A DNA stretch of 25,959 nt from Symbiodinium natans (GCA_905221605.1 CAJNDS010001257.1:1-25959); one strand, 5' to 3'. Shown: positions 1 through 7,781, counted from the stretch's first letter. Numbers and translations are program-made. Notes: generated by a model from the sequence alone, not told the origin.

Positions 1-60
1 CGTCCTAAACCCTAAACCCTAAACCCCTAAACCCCTAAACCCCTAAACCCCTAAACCCTA
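1..60 (-). repeat. Telomere-type tract, C-rich strand, mixed CCCTAAA and CCCCTAAA
   Basis: The window opens with a short run of CCCTAAA units that drifts to CCCCTAAA. It is degenerate and followed at once by unique sequence, so it is more likely interstitial than a true chromosome end. From 61 to 302 there is unique sequence with scattered degenerate CCCTAAA/CCCTGAA units and no gene that I can support. Confidence 0.9.
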
Positions 61-302
61 AAATCTCTACACTCTAAACCCCTTAGTGTTCTGGGGGCTT
101 GGCACAGGCGATACGATACGTAGCACCTGAAGTGTTTCTTATGTCGCCTGGAGAGTTTCTGATTATATAACCTATATAAACGCTAAAACCTTAAATCCCT
201 AAACCTGAAAACGCCAAACCCTAACCCAAGCCCTAAACACTCCAACTCGGAAACCCTAAAACCCTGAAACCCTGAAACCCTCCCTGAAACCCTGAAACCC
301 TA

Positions 303-407
303 AACCGGGGCGTTCTCAGAGCTGACGGCCGAGGAGCTGATCACGGACACGACACCGGCCAGTGGGAAGGCTGAGGCAAAGAGCGTCACATAGCCAAACT
401 CAATCAC
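303..407 (-). CDS. Anoctamin/TMEM16-like protein, exon (conserved transmembrane segment)
   Basis: On the minus strand, after the acceptor CCCTCAG, the frame reads VIEFGYVTLFASAFPLA. This is the strongly conserved anoctamin segment (consensus near E/Q-FGYVTLFASAFPLAP) in the C-terminal half of the TMEM16 domain. Anoctamins are membrane calcium-dependent ion channels or lipid scramblases, and this version is closest in style to ANO10. The exon joins in phase 0 to the exon ending at 1449, giving FDDFLEM followed by VIEFGYV. The frame stays open to a TAG at 300-302, but residues after GVVSVISSS do not match the family, so the true donor is probably upstream of the stop, around 315-345. The remaining C-terminal exons are not visible before the window edge. 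Family recognition is by eye. Confidence 0.72.
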
Positions 408-742
408 CTGAGGGTTTAGGAAATAGGGATCGGGGTTTAGGGCTTGTAGGTTTAGTGCTGAGAGTTTAATTCGGACCCCGTATTCATCTTGCATTTTAGG
501 CCTAGGCTTTAGAGTATTTAGGGCTTAGGGTTTAGGACTGAGAGTTTAGGGCCCGGTGTTCATGTTGCATTTCAGATGTGGAAGGGGGGAGGCTCTTTAG
601 GAGGCTATACTTTTAATCCCTGAACCCGAAACCCTCCGATGAGCCATGTGTCCCACATTAGTGCGCAATGCAAGTGCCCCGGAATGGTGCGAATCGGTGC
701 TTGCACGGAATGGCAAACTGCCTCAGAATGGCCGCTGTGACG

Positions 743-762
743 CCCCCCCCCCCCCCCCCCCC
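743..762 (+). repeat. Homopolymer C20
   Basis: Twenty consecutive C. Comparable C or G runs recur at 1252-1275, 2617-2633, 7030-7046, 7701-7715, 8767-8779, 11608-11625, 11723-11736 and 25930-25959. Confidence 0.95.
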
Positions 763-793
763 ACGGTTTTCAGTTTGAGTAAGCTGAATCCCA

Positions 794-894
794 AAGGGTC
801 CATGTACCTCATTGTTATGTACTTTGGCCCTAAATTCCCAAAATAGGAGGTACTTTAAGGCCCAAGTATTCCCTATTTAGGTACATGGACCCTT
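794..894. mobile_element. Inverted-repeat element family B, copy 1
   Basis: The termini AAGGGTCCATGTACC (794-808) and GGTACATGGACCCTT (880-894) are perfect inverted repeats. The interior carries TACTTTAAGGCCCAAGTATT followed by CCCTATTTAG, which recurs at 8960-9002, reversed at 18643-18748, and in a shorter relative at 19086-19150. About 100 bp with no coding capacity, so it is MITE-like and non-autonomous. Confidence 0.8.
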
Positions 895-916
895 AGGGAA
901 TGCTAGAACGACAAGC

Positions 917-963
917 AAACCCTAAACCCTAAACCCTAAACCCTAAACCCTAAACCCTAAACC
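917..963 (-). repeat. Telomere-type tract (CCCTAAA)n
   Basis: A clean CCCTAAA array of about 6-7 units inside the anoctamin intron. Confidence 0.95.
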
Positions 964-1073
964 GGGCTCTGGAAGAGGAGAAACAAAGAGCAGAGAGAGA
1001 GGGGAGAGAGCGATCCAGCCAACACTGAAGGTTTGGGAGTCTAAACCCTCACGCTGTCCTGAGGGCTTACATA

Positions 1074-1184
1074 CTTGGTAGCCCAGTAACCATATTACAA
1101 AAAGGGCACCCTCTTTTTGGTTGGTTACTTTATAAGGGAACCAGAACCCAAAAAAATGGAAAAGGGCACCACTGGGCTACCAAG
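1074..1184. mobile_element. Inverted-repeat element family A, copy 1
   Basis: Begins CTTGGTAGCCCAGTAACC and ends GGGCACCACTGGGCTACCAAG, giving a terminal inverted repeat of about 13 bp (CTTGGTAGCCCAG / CTGGGCTACCAAG). The interior has AAGGGCACCC, TTTTTGGTTGGTTACTT and TATAAGGGAACC. Related copies are at 6924, 11010, 23930 and 24569. A possible CATA direct repeat flanks this copy. Each end could supply GT and AG, so an intron role is conceivable but not shown here. Confidence 0.82.
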
Positions 1185-1251
1185 CATACAGGTTTCATCA
1201 ACGTTGAAAGCCCGCCGCGACCCCCCACAACAACCACAACAGCAGCAACTA

Positions 1252-1275
1252 CCCCCCCCCCCCCCCCCCCCCCCC
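1252..1275 (+). repeat. Homopolymer C24
   Basis: Twenty-four C in a row, preceded by a CAA/CAG-rich stretch. It lies inside the anoctamin intron as modelled. Confidence 0.95.
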
Positions 1276-1448
1276 GCCCAAGCCCCCACTTTGAGGTTGA
1301 TTCAGAGGAGGAAAGGGGGGGAGGGGAAAAGGGAAGTATCCCTTCTCATACAGGTCAGTCCCACAACATGTGGTCACACATGGCTGTCGGACTTCATCAC
1401 ATGGCATGTTTTGCCTAGACCTAAAGCCCAGACTGCATCAAAGGATGC

Positions 1449-1474
1449 CATTTCCAAGAAGTCGTCGAACCTTG
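1449..1474 (-). CDS. Anoctamin/TMEM16-like protein, micro-exon
   Basis: Minus-strand exon reading (x)RFDDFLEM, the conserved anoctamin motif that directly precedes the FGYVTLF helix. Acceptor CATCTGCAG at 1475-1476; donor GAAATG|GCATCC, a GC donor that leaves phase 0 and joins the exon starting at 407. Upstream it joins the exon ending at 2674 through a one-base phase. A longer version starting at the CCCTAG acceptor near 1495 is also in frame, adding TRASAA-type residues. The exon is only 26 nt in the preferred model. The opposite strand is also open here, but only the minus frame gives the family motif. Confidence 0.65.
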
Positions 1475-2673
1475 CTGCAGATGCGCGGGTTCTAGGGTTT
1501 AGAGTTTGGGGGAGTAGGGGGTTAGAGGTTGGGGGTTTGGGGTTGGGGTTTGAGGGGGGTGGGGACCCCGAGAAATAACAGACCCCTCAAAACGACATCC
1601 TATTCTTGTTAGAGCTCTACCCAACAAGGGCAGCCGGCACACAAACCGAAACCCTAAACCCCAATTTGGGATCTGCCCAGGTTGCGAGAAAAAATCGCGG
1701 GAGTTCAAAAGGTCTTAGAAATTTAGGTTTAGGCCACAAGGAATCAGAGGGGCCTATAGGGGAAACCAGTGACATTGAAGGGGCTTAGGTCTTGGGGTTT
1801 AGGTTTGAGGGTTTACGGTTAGGGGTTGTCGGGCATTGGGTTTGGGCGTTTAGGGCTGTGGGTTGGGAGTTTATTGGGGTCTTGGGGCTGACGGCGTCGG
1901 AGCCCTAAAACCCCGTACCCTAAACCTATCTGTCGTTGATATTCGTTTGGCGCTGTTTCGTTTGGGTTCAGAGTTTGTTAGGGTGTTCGGGGCTTGGGGG
2001 GCGGGCGATGGTGTCTTGGAGTAAAGTTGGTGTCTTTGGAGCTTAGGGACGTTTGGTTTTAGGGTTATTAGGGTCTTAGGGTCTTAGGGTTTTTAGGGTT
2101 TTAGGGCTTTAGGTTTTATAAGGTTTTAGGGTTTTAGGTTTTAGGGTTTAGATTTGGGTTATGTGCTGACAATCGTTATCTCTACATTGCTCCCTGCCCT
2201 GCCCTGTCCTTCGCTAGTTGGTTGTCCTATTGTTTGTGTTGCCTTTGCTCTAAATACTAAACCCTAAAACCCTAAACCCTAAAACCCTTAACCCTTGCCC
2301 CTAAACCCCCAAACCCAAAACCGGAAAATAAATTGTACGCGTTTCATTGCATGAGCAGGCTGCAATAATCCTTCATCCTTCACAGGGCACTAAAACAGAC
2401 CCTGGATAGGGAAAAAGTCGACAGAACCTCCCAATTGAAGTTGGCAAGATTTGAGTTTTCAAAGCCCGGCCCAACACACCCCCAAAACTCCGCACAAACC
2501 CTATACAATTGCAAAATCAGAAAAAACGAAGATGGCAAGATTTCAGCAAGAGTAAAAACAAATCCGGCAAAACTCCGGACACAAACCCTACACAATTTCG
2601 ATAAAAGCAAACAAAACCCCCCCCCCCCCCCCCAAAGAAAAAAAAACCTATACAATTTCAATAAACCCTAGTC
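1475..2673 (-). other. Anoctamin intron with degenerate telomere repeats
   Basis: Between two anoctamin exons. It contains degenerate TTTAGGG/TTTTAGGG repeats (1780-2160), a CCCTAAA patch (2260-2290), a diverged tandem repeat (2440-2670) and a C17 run (2617-2633). The donor reads GCCG|GACTAG (a GA donor). No other exon was recognised in it. Confidence 0.5.
2440..2670. repeat. Diverged tandem repeat, about three units
   Basis: The phrase AAAACTCCG, then ACAAACCCTA, then ACAATT recurs three times (near 2488, 2570 and 2645) with drift, interrupted by a C17 run. The segments GCAAGATTT and GGCAAGATTTCAGC also recur. Function unknown. Confidence 0.55.
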
Positions 2674-2740
2674 CGGCGAGGAGCTGCTCGTACTCCGGCT
2701 GGTCCAGCACCTCCAGCGCCTCAAGCAAGTGAGCTTGCTC
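2674..2740 (-). CDS. Anoctamin/TMEM16-like protein, exon (helix before FDDFLEM)
   Basis: Minus-strand exon reading EQAHLLEALEVLDQPEYEQ then LLA, an amphipathic acidic segment ending in the position that ANO10-type anoctamins fill just before FDDYLE. Acceptor GGCAG|GAG (phase 0). Donor GCCG|GACTAG, a GA donor, leaves one base that completes Ala with the micro-exon at 1474. Third codon positions are mostly G or C, unlike the surrounding repeats. The GA-AG and GC-AG introns in this gene are what point to a dinoflagellate. Confidence 0.65.
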
Positions 2741-2750
2741 CTGCCTGGCA

Positions 2751-2907
2751 GGGTTTAGGGTTTAGGGTTTAGGGTTTTAGTGTTTAGGGTCTTAGGGTTT
2801 AGGGTTTAGGGTTTGGGGTTTGGGGTTTAGGTAGGGTTTAGGGGTTAGGGGTTAGGGTTTAGGGTTTAGGGGCTAGGGGTTAGGGTTTAGGGTTTAGGGT
2901 TTGGGTT
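2751..2907 (+). repeat. Telomere-type tract (TTTAGGG with GGGGTTAGGG variants)
   Basis: A long G-strand tract with many single-base variants (TTTTAGG, TTTGGGG, GGGGTTAGGG). The minus-strand anoctamin exon at 2740 abuts it. Confidence 0.9.
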
Positions 2908-3009
2908 GGAAGGCTTACTAATTTGCAATGGGGCGGTCATATTACAGCTTGTTCGGCTTTATTCGGCTTAAGGTTGAGGGTCAAGCGTCTAGGATCTAGG
3001 CTCTAGGGC

Positions 3010-3102
3010 CTAAGGTCTTTTGGCTCCCTAAACCCTAAACCCTAAACCCTGAACCCTGAACCCTGAACCCTAAACCCGTACGTTACGGTCTAAGGTCTTT
3101 TG
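3010..3102. repeat. Telomere-type insert flanked by 13-bp direct repeats
   Basis: CTAAGGTCTTTTG occurs at 3010-3022 and again at 3090-3102. Between them lie CCCTAAA and CCCTGAA units and a short unique piece, ACCCGTACGTTACG. The arrangement looks like a target-site duplication, although the right copy is not immediately adjacent to the repeat. Confidence 0.6.
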
Positions 3103-3119
3103 TTTTGGTGTAAAGCCTC

Positions 3120-3420
3120 AGAGCTAAGGGTTTAGGGGCCTTGGGCACACTTTCGGAAGAAGGTGGTGAAGGCCTCTGGAGAAAACCAACCACTACTTGT
3201 GGGGGCGGCGTAACACCCCAGCCTTGGTGTAGCTACTTCTGACCCAAACCCCTGCTGAGGAGGAAGTAGCAACCCCCAACTGACCCACGTTTGTGTTGGG
3301 GCTTAGGGATTGTTGAATTTGAAACAATCAAAGCAGATTTGTTTTTATAAACGCCAACTTACCCAAATTAGTGGTAGGGTTTAGGAGTTCGGTCTTTGAG
3401 CTTTTCGGGAGGGTGTGGGA
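3120..3420. other. Unique island with small hairpins, no gene called
   Basis: Contains GCTACTTC/GAAGTAGC arms (3231-3272 region) and CCCCAAC/GTTGGGG arms just downstream. A short minus frame AFTTFFRKCAQ lies near 3150-3190 and could be another anoctamin exon, but I cannot support it. Frames on both strands stay open for 30-40 codons, which is not informative at this base composition. Confidence 0.4.
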
Positions 3421-3610
3421 AGTTGCAGGCTTACAGCCCTCAGGCTTTAAACGTCCTAGCCTGGGTTCAGGGTTTAGGGTTTAGAGGGCGCACTGCCTTT
3501 CAAAGAGTCATCGAAATAGTATGGCATCTTGGGTTCAATACTCGCAAAACACCCGAACCGATAAGCTCAAGGCACGAGATTGCCACGTCCTGGAGATGCT
3601 TGGGGTAGTT

Positions 3611-3730
3611 ACATGGTCCCTTAGCCATTAAAAGGGGACACCTTCTACACCCCCTATATACCCAAGCACCCCTACATCAGAACCCTTCTAATTCATTATA
3701 GAATGATGTACGATAGAGGGACCATAAGGG
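3611..3730. mobile_element. Inverted-repeat element family E, copy 1
   Basis: Starts ACATGGTCCCTTAGCCATTA and ends TAGAGGGACCATAAGGG, giving imperfect terminal inverted repeats around ATGGTCCCT. Similar ends are found at 10768-10838 and, in reverse orientation, at 5209-5340. Confidence 0.5.
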
Positions 3731-3852
3731 CATAGTACTAGTCATTCTTCCGAGCCCTAAATTACACCCCTAAAACCCTGTTGCTACTTCCTTGATCCTC
3801 TGAGAGAGACAGCACTGGCGATGCCCAGGGTGCCAGCGTCGAGCCCCCACAA

Positions 3853-4015
3853 CCCTTAAACCCTTAATTAAACCCCTAACCCCTAACCCCTAAACCCTAA
3901 ACCCCAAACCCTAAACCCTAAACCCTAAACCCTAAACCCTAAACCCTAAACCCCAAACCCTAAACCCTAAGCCCTAATTAACCCCTAACCCCTAAACCCT
4001 AAACCCTAAGCCCTG
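3853..4015 (-). repeat. Telomere-type tract (CCCTAAA with CCCCTAA variants)
   Basis: CCCTAAA array interrupted twice by TTAATTAA/TAATTAACCCC segments, suggesting an internal duplication of the tract. Confidence 0.92.
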
Positions 4016-4143
4016 CTTTTTGTGTGCCGTCCCGACCATGCGCCGCTCCAGCCAGCTGAAGCTTTTGCCCAGCCACCGTGTAAGCGCGCGCGTGTGCGCC
4101 TGACTGTGCAGGACGCGAGTGGAGAAGTTCCTGTACCGCATAG
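4012..4143 (-). CDS. Unassigned protein, exon downstream of a family D element intron
   Basis: The minus frame starts CT ATG CGG and reads RYRNFSTRVLHSQAHTRAL then TRWLGKSFSWLERRMVGTAH. By hand count 34 of 41 third codon positions are G or C, the highest of any frame over this island. The protein is basic and Trp/Arg-rich, with no family recognised. The donor is probably CAGG|GCTTAG (a GC donor) at 4012. It lies upstream of the anoctamin exons on the same strand, so it could be an N-terminal part of that gene or a separate gene. A competing plus-strand frame has much lower third-position GC. Confidence 0.5.
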
Positions 4144-4262
4144 CTACTATTCCTTAAGAAGACCCCAGAAAAGCGCAACATGTTGCTTCCTTGTGAAAGC
4201 AATGTAGCATTTTCATGTTTCATGTTTTGGGCCTTTTGGGGGTTCTTAAGCAAATAGTAGAC
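4144..4262 (-). mobile_element. Inverted-repeat element family D, copy 1, coinciding exactly with an intron
   Basis: Terminal inverted repeats CTACTATTCCTTAAGAA (left) and TTCTTAAGCAAATAGTAG (right). Read on the minus strand the element begins GTCTACTATTTGCTTAAG and ends CTTAAGGAATAGTAG, so it starts with GT and ends with AG. Removing precisely this 119-bp stretch joins two open, GC3-rich frames in phase 1 (CGC T / CT ATG CGG). This is the signature of an introner-type element: an inverted-repeat transposon that carries its own splice sites. Other copies are at 11773-11892 and 5712-5810. Confidence 0.6.
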
Positions 4263-4346
4263 AGCGGAGGCAAGCGAACATGGCTTTCTGGTTCTCCAGC
4301 AGAAGCTCGAACAAGTTCGCTCCCACTACATTGTCCGCCGCAACCC
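4263..4346 (-). CDS. Unassigned protein, exon upstream of a family D element intron
   Basis: The minus frame reads VAADNVVGANLFELLLENQK then AMFACLR, followed by the element D1 donor CGCT|GTCTAC. The acceptor is TTTAG|GGGTTGCG, supplied by the flanking telomeric tract. Third positions are about three-quarters G or C. The plus strand is also open here (a coiled-coil-like reading), so strand choice rests on the intron fit and the GC3 of the partner exon. Confidence 0.42.
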
Positions 4347-4403
4347 CTAAACCCTAAACCCTAAACCCTAAACCCTAAACCCTAAACCCTAAACCCTAAA
4401 CCG
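4347..4403 (-). repeat. Telomere-type tract (CCCTAAA)n
   Basis: Clean CCCTAAA array of about 8 units, directly abutting the exon at 4346. Confidence 0.95.
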
Positions 4404-4512
4404 TAGACCCAAGAGTGACCTAGGAACACAAAGGGTGCCCTTTTTGGTTTAAACAGAGAAATAAGGGAACCTAAACACCCCAAAAAGGCAACAAGGGCCT
4501 ATTCTAGGTCCT
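4404..4512. mobile_element. Inverted-repeat element family C, copy 1
   Basis: Starts TAGACCCAAGAGTGACCTAGG and ends near GGGCCTATTCTAGGTCC. GACCTAGGAA and TTCTAGGTC are imperfect inverted ends. The interior (AAGGGTGCCCTTTTTGGTT, then AAATAAGGGAACC) resembles family A, so A and C look like diverged relatives. The second copy is at 12288-12395. Confidence 0.6.
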
Positions 4513-4569
4513 AGCAAAGCATCCTAGCTTGCCCCTGGTGTGAACCAGTAAGACGGCATCGCCCGACTA

Positions 4570-4632
4570 AAGCATGCAAGGACTTTTGGCCAAAAGTGAA
4601 GCAGCAGGCCATGCTTCAGGATCCTAGGATCC
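4570..4632. other. Cluster of perfect palindromes
   Basis: ACTTTTGGCCAAAAGT (4582-4597) and GGATCCTAGGATCC (4619-4632) are perfect palindromes. AAGCATG (4570-4576) and CATGCTT (4610-4616) form an outer stem around the first. Confidence 0.8.
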
Positions 4633-4659
4633 GACAGCTTGCTGGACTCGTGCAACCCT

Positions 4660-5140
4660 AAACCCAAAACCCCAAACCCCTATAGCCCCTAACCCTGAAT
4701 CCTGGAAACCCTACAGATCCTCAACCCTATGAAACCCCTCAACCCTGAATTCTATGGGCCCTAACTAAAGATCTCAAAGCCTACGCTGCCGCTGCATATA
4801 CGGCCACAGAAGTTGCGGGCTGTTTTCGCCCGTCTGTCTACTCTGCTGGCCCAGGCGGACCGGAAACCCACAACCCTGCCCTCAGGCGGGGATTTTTTTT
4901 CTGCAGCTTTCAGGGTTTATAGGGTTTAAGGTTTAAGGTTTAGGATTTAGGGTTTAGGGCTTCGGGCTCAAAGTACAACCCTGCCAGAATTCAAGAAGAA
5001 ACCCTCCAGCCTCAACCTGAAAACCGCCCCCCTAAGACAGCGGTCCGCCAGAAGCCTTCGAAGGCTGTGAATCCCATCAGGTCAGCTCTGTTTCAAACAG
5101 CTGAGAGCGATTGGGCATCGGCCTGCCCACCCAGGAGCGT
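4660..5140. other. Coding-like islands of uncertain strand
   Basis: Two islands (about 4775-4895 and 4975-5140) are open on both strands. The plus frame of the second reads through about 55 codons (YNPARIQEETLQPQPENR near its start) to the telomeric tract. The minus frame has a shorter DLMGFTAFEGFWRTAV segment with splice-like ends. Third-position GC does not decide between them. They may include upstream exons of the minus-strand gene or be intron sequence. Confidence 0.3.
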
Positions 5141-5141
5141 G

Positions 5142-5198
5142 GTGTTTAGGGTTTAGGGTTTAGGGTTTAGGGTTTAGGGTTTAGGGTTTAGGGTTTAG
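5142..5198 (+). repeat. Telomere-type tract (TTTAGGG)n
   Basis: Clean array of about 8 units. Confidence 0.95.
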
Positions 5199-5208
5199 CT
5201 AAGGGCAG

Positions 5209-5340
5209 CTTCATGCGCCCTTAATATGGTGCCTAACCTTCTTTAAAGGGTGCCGACGTGAGAGTCCTGAATTTTCTATAGGGTATCGAAGGGGTACAAA
5301 AGGGGTACCCTTTTAAGGGCATATATCTAGGGACCATGCA
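5209..5340. mobile_element. Inverted-repeat element family E, copy 2 (reverse, degenerate)
   Basis: Ends with CATATATCTAGGGACCATGC. Its reverse complement starts GCATGGTCCCTAGATAT, like the start of the element at 3611. The left end (TTCATGCGCCCTTAATATGG) is weakly complementary. Low confidence in the exact limits. Confidence 0.4.
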
Positions 5341-5406
5341 GGCGACTCTTAACCCTAGCTGCTGAGTACCCTGGCCCAAACAAGATTAACCTTTTTGATA
5401 GGATTA

Positions 5407-5471
5407 TTTAGGGTTTAGGGTTTAGGGTTGAGGGTTGAGGGTTTAGGGTTTCGGGTTTAGGGTTTAGGGGT
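5407..5471 (+). repeat. Telomere-type tract with TTGAGGG variants
   Basis: TTTAGGG units with two TTGAGGG and one TTTCGGG unit. After it, 5472-5608 is a unique island with frames open on both strands and no assignable product, followed by a short TTTAGGG patch (5609-5640). Confidence 0.85.
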
Positions 5472-5711
5472 ATAGACCCCAAAAAATTAAAGGTTATCTA
5501 CTCATCTACGAAGTGACCGAGGTTGGCCCCTGAAGCCCTCGGAACAAAATATTCTGAATATGACCCAAAAGAGGGAAAACAGAAAGTATCGCAAGGGCCT
5601 ACCCGGTAGGGTTTAGGGTTTAGGGCTTAGGGTTTAGGGTGTTGAAGCGACCCTCACACCCTAAATTCTTGAACCTTTAAACCCTTACACCCTTAAATCT
5701 TAAACCCGAAA

Positions 5712-5810
5712 CAACTATTTAATTTGTTTAAGAGCCACCCAAAAAACAACTCACTTTTTGCCCTTTTGCTTTTATTTGAAGGGGGGTGTTCTTGAGCAAA
5801 TCCTAGTCTG
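5712..5810. mobile_element. Inverted-repeat element family D, copy 3 (degenerate)
   Basis: The left end AACTATTTAATTTGTTTAAGA and the right end GTGTTCTTGAGCAAATCCTAG are imperfect inverted repeats matching the family D core (GCTTAAGAAC). The GT start on the minus strand is lost, so this copy would not splice as the copy at 4144 appears to. Confidence 0.5.
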
Positions 5811-5947
5811 CAAACCTAAACCCTAAACCCCAAAAACTCTTTTGCAAAACGCTAACTTTGGCGGGGCCTTCTGGGCCCAAAACTGAACAATCCGAGCGCG
5901 CCTGAAGGACGATCTCATGCAGTGAGGGACAGCCTGGGTACGGCTAA

Positions 5948-6069
5948 GGGTTTAGGGTTTAGGGTTTAGGGTTTAGGGTTTAGGGTTTAGGGTTTAGGGT
6001 TTAGGGTTTAGGGTTTAGGGTTTAGGGTTTAGGGTTTAGGGTTTAGGGTTTAGGGTTTAGGGTTTAGGG
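5948..6069 (+). repeat. Long pure telomere-type tract (TTTAGGG)n
   Basis: About 17 nearly perfect units, one of the longest uninterrupted arrays in the window. Confidence 0.97.
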
Positions 6070-6324
6070 CTGAGGGCTTGTAGGGCTTAGGGTTATTAGG
6101 GTTTTGGTTTTATGGGGGTCTACGGTTTAGGTTTAGTTTACGGCTTAAGACAATCAAACTCTAAACCCCATTCCGACAACAAAAAAAAACTAAACCCTCC
6201 AATTTGGGGCATAGCTCAGCGCTTCGGCGGGGAAGCTAGCACGCAACACTGAGGGGTTTTCAAACCCAAAATCCTAAACCCCAAGCCCCCGAAACCCTAG
6301 ACTTTCTATAAATCTAAACTCAAA

Positions 6325-6426
6325 CCCTAAACCCTAAACCCTAAACCCTAAACCCTAAACCCTAAACCCTAAACCCTAAACCCTAAACCCTAAACCCTAA
6401 ACCCTAAACCCTAAACCCTGAACCCT
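6325..6426 (-). repeat. Telomere-type tract (CCCTAAA)n
   Basis: About 13-14 pure units, directly abutting the EEP exon. The EEP reading frame runs into it. Confidence 0.97.
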
Positions 6427-6492
6427 TCGGCTGTGGGGCTCGATCTCGGCGAAGACCGGGGAGTGGTCGGCCCAGCCGCAGCCGGGAGAGAC
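6397..6492 (-). CDS. EEP-superfamily protein, last recognised exon (ADHSPV motif)
   Basis: The minus frame after acceptor GGCTCGCAG reads VSPGCGWADHSPVFAEIEP. D-H-x-P-V is the C-terminal catalytic motif of the endonuclease/exonuclease/phosphatase fold (SDHxPV in AP endonucleases, deadenylases, LINE endonucleases); the His is the catalytic base. It joins in phase 0 to the exon ending at 7782. The frame continues into the telomeric tract and stops at a TAG near 6397, so either the protein ends in a telomere-encoded tail or an unseen donor precedes it. A minus island at about 6203-6245 (ASFPAEALSYAPNW) could be a further 3-prime exon. Confidence 0.72.
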   Translation of the reverse strand, partial: VSPGCGWADHSPVFAEIEPHSRRVQGLGFRV

Positions 6493-6518
6493 CTGCGAGC
6501 CACCCCTATATAGGAACG

Positions 6519-6590
6519 CCCTAAACCCTAAACCCTAAACCCTAAACCCTAAACCCTAAACCCTAAACCCTAAACCCTAAACCCTAAACC

Positions 6591-6622
<32 letters not shown>

Positions 6623-6623
6623 A
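6519..6623 (-). repeat. Telomere-type tract switching to a CCCTCAA array
   Basis: About 10 CCCTAAA units turn into five consecutive CCCTCAA units, a local homogenisation of a one-base variant. Confidence 0.95.
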
Positions 6624-6923
6624 CTGAATGGGTTTGGGAACATGGGGTTCTATGCATGGAGACTTGAAGAGCGATCTGGGGAAGTTTCGGACCTTAGGGT
6701 TTCGGAGTTTGAGGGTTTTGGGGTTTAGGACTTAGGGTTTTAGGGGTGCAGGTTTTAGGGGTTTAGGGGTTCAGGGGTTTACGCGTTTAAAGGGGTTTAG
6801 GGTTTAAGGGTTTAAGGGTTGAGGGGTTCAGGGTTTAGGGCTTATGAAGGTTTAGGAGCTCCTCCACTACGCACCCTGCCTCCCCCCTTCCCAATCCAAG
6901 GGTTTCCAGGGTCTGGGGTTAAT

Positions 6924-7013
6924 CTTGGTAGCCCAGCAACCATATCAAAACATACTTTATAAGGGAAACCTAGAACCAGCAAAAGGGCAAAAGGGTACCA
7001 CTGGGCTACCAAG
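6924..7013. mobile_element. Inverted-repeat element family A, copy 2
   Basis: CTTGGTAGCCCAGCAACCATA at the left, GGTACCACTGGGCTACCAAG at the right. The interior is about 20 bp shorter than copy 1: the GGTTGGTTACTT segment is cut down. A G17 run follows at 7030-7046. The degenerate telomere region 6700-6840 precedes it. Confidence 0.8.
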
Positions 7014-7108
7014 TCAGGGTATGGGGCTTGGGGGGGGGGGGGGGGGTTTCGGGCCATGCCCCCGAGCTGAGCCCTTGTTTGGGGGCAGTGGCATCAGAAG
7101 CTCCACGG

Positions 7109-7147
7109 TTTAGGGTTTAGGGTTTAGGGTTTAGGGTTTAGGGTTTT
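7109..7147 (+). repeat. Telomere-type tract (TTTAGGG)n ending in T8
   Basis: Five units, then a run of T. Confidence 0.93.
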
Positions 7148-7500
7148 TTTTTCGAAAATCATCGAGAAGCCCAGTATCCCAGCAAAAGCTCAAAATCCAA
7201 AGTTATGATAAACCACCCGAGAATATCGTGACCCGCATAAGAACTACGCCCTCTACTTGGAAAACCCTGATGAATTCCTGGCCTTGTTGTGTGGCGGAAA
7301 GGCTGGCCAGCAAGAGCCGTCGCCGATGATCTTGCTCCAGTTCACCTGTGCAAGCCCGAAACCCCAGACCCCAAATCCCCTAAACCCCAAACCAAAACCC
7401 TGAACCCAAACCCGAGGCCGAAGAGGAGGAATAGGAATTGCTGAGCAGCCTAGGGATAGCTGGAAAAAAAAAAAAACAGGGCAACCTGTTTGGTCAGGGA
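7148..7500. other. Coding-like island, strand unresolved
   Basis: A plus frame from about 7212 is open for some 45 codons (contains DPHKNYALYLENPDEFLALL). The minus frame reads VNWSKIIGDGSCWPAFPPHN with acceptor GCACAG and a possible GC donor, and its phase would let it sit between the EEP exons at 7782 and 6492. The two EEP exons also join cleanly without it, so I treat it as undecided. Confidence 0.3.
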
Positions 7501-7502
7501 AG

Positions 7503-7612
7503 AACCCTAAACTCTGTAAACCCTAAACCCTAATAAACCCCAAAACCCTAAACCCTAAACCTTAAACCTTAACCCTAAACCCTAAACCCTAAACCCTAAA
7601 CCCTAACCCTAC
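7503..7612 (-). repeat. Telomere-type tract, degenerate CCCTAAA
   Basis: CCCTAAA units with CTTAAA and CCCTAA variants. The unique island 7613-7780 that follows includes a C15 run (7701-7715). Confidence 0.9.
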
Positions 7613-7781
7613 TCGGACATCTATGGCAGGCTGCAGAAGCACAAAACCATTCGCAGCACAACCAAACACAACTGAAACCTTCGAACTCCGTCACATACAA
7701 CCCCCCCCCCCCCCCACACTCTACACAGTCAGAGCCGTATAAACTTAACCACCTAATCCCAAACTTTAAAACCCTGTATAC

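Larger units (their letters stand above)
408..1448 (-). other. Anoctamin intron packed with repeats (GC-AG)
   Basis: The flanking exons join without losing conserved residues, so this stretch of about 1 kb behaves as one intron. Its donor reads GAAATG|GCATCC (a GC donor) and its acceptor CCCTCAG. It contains degenerate telomere units, a C20 run (743-762), inverted-repeat element B1, a CCCTAAA tract (917-963), inverted-repeat element A1 and a C24 run (1252-1275). A plus-strand frame of 153 codons across 1117-1578 is mostly element A1, Gln/Pro low complexity and telomere repeat, so I do not call it a gene. Confidence 0.6.

Noticed and set aside
1-60. True chromosome end
   Set aside because: The opening tract is short and degenerate, and dozens of longer, purer internal tracts exist, so position alone does not make it a telomere.
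1117-1578. Plus open frame of 153 codons
   Set aside because: Composed of element A1, a Gln/Pro stretch with C24, antisense of the anoctamin micro-exon and telomeric repeat.
6206-6260. tRNA-like GGGGCATAGCTCAG
   Set aside because: It resembles an A box, but there is no D-stem partner, no anticodon stem, and GGTTTTCAAACCC is a poor B box.
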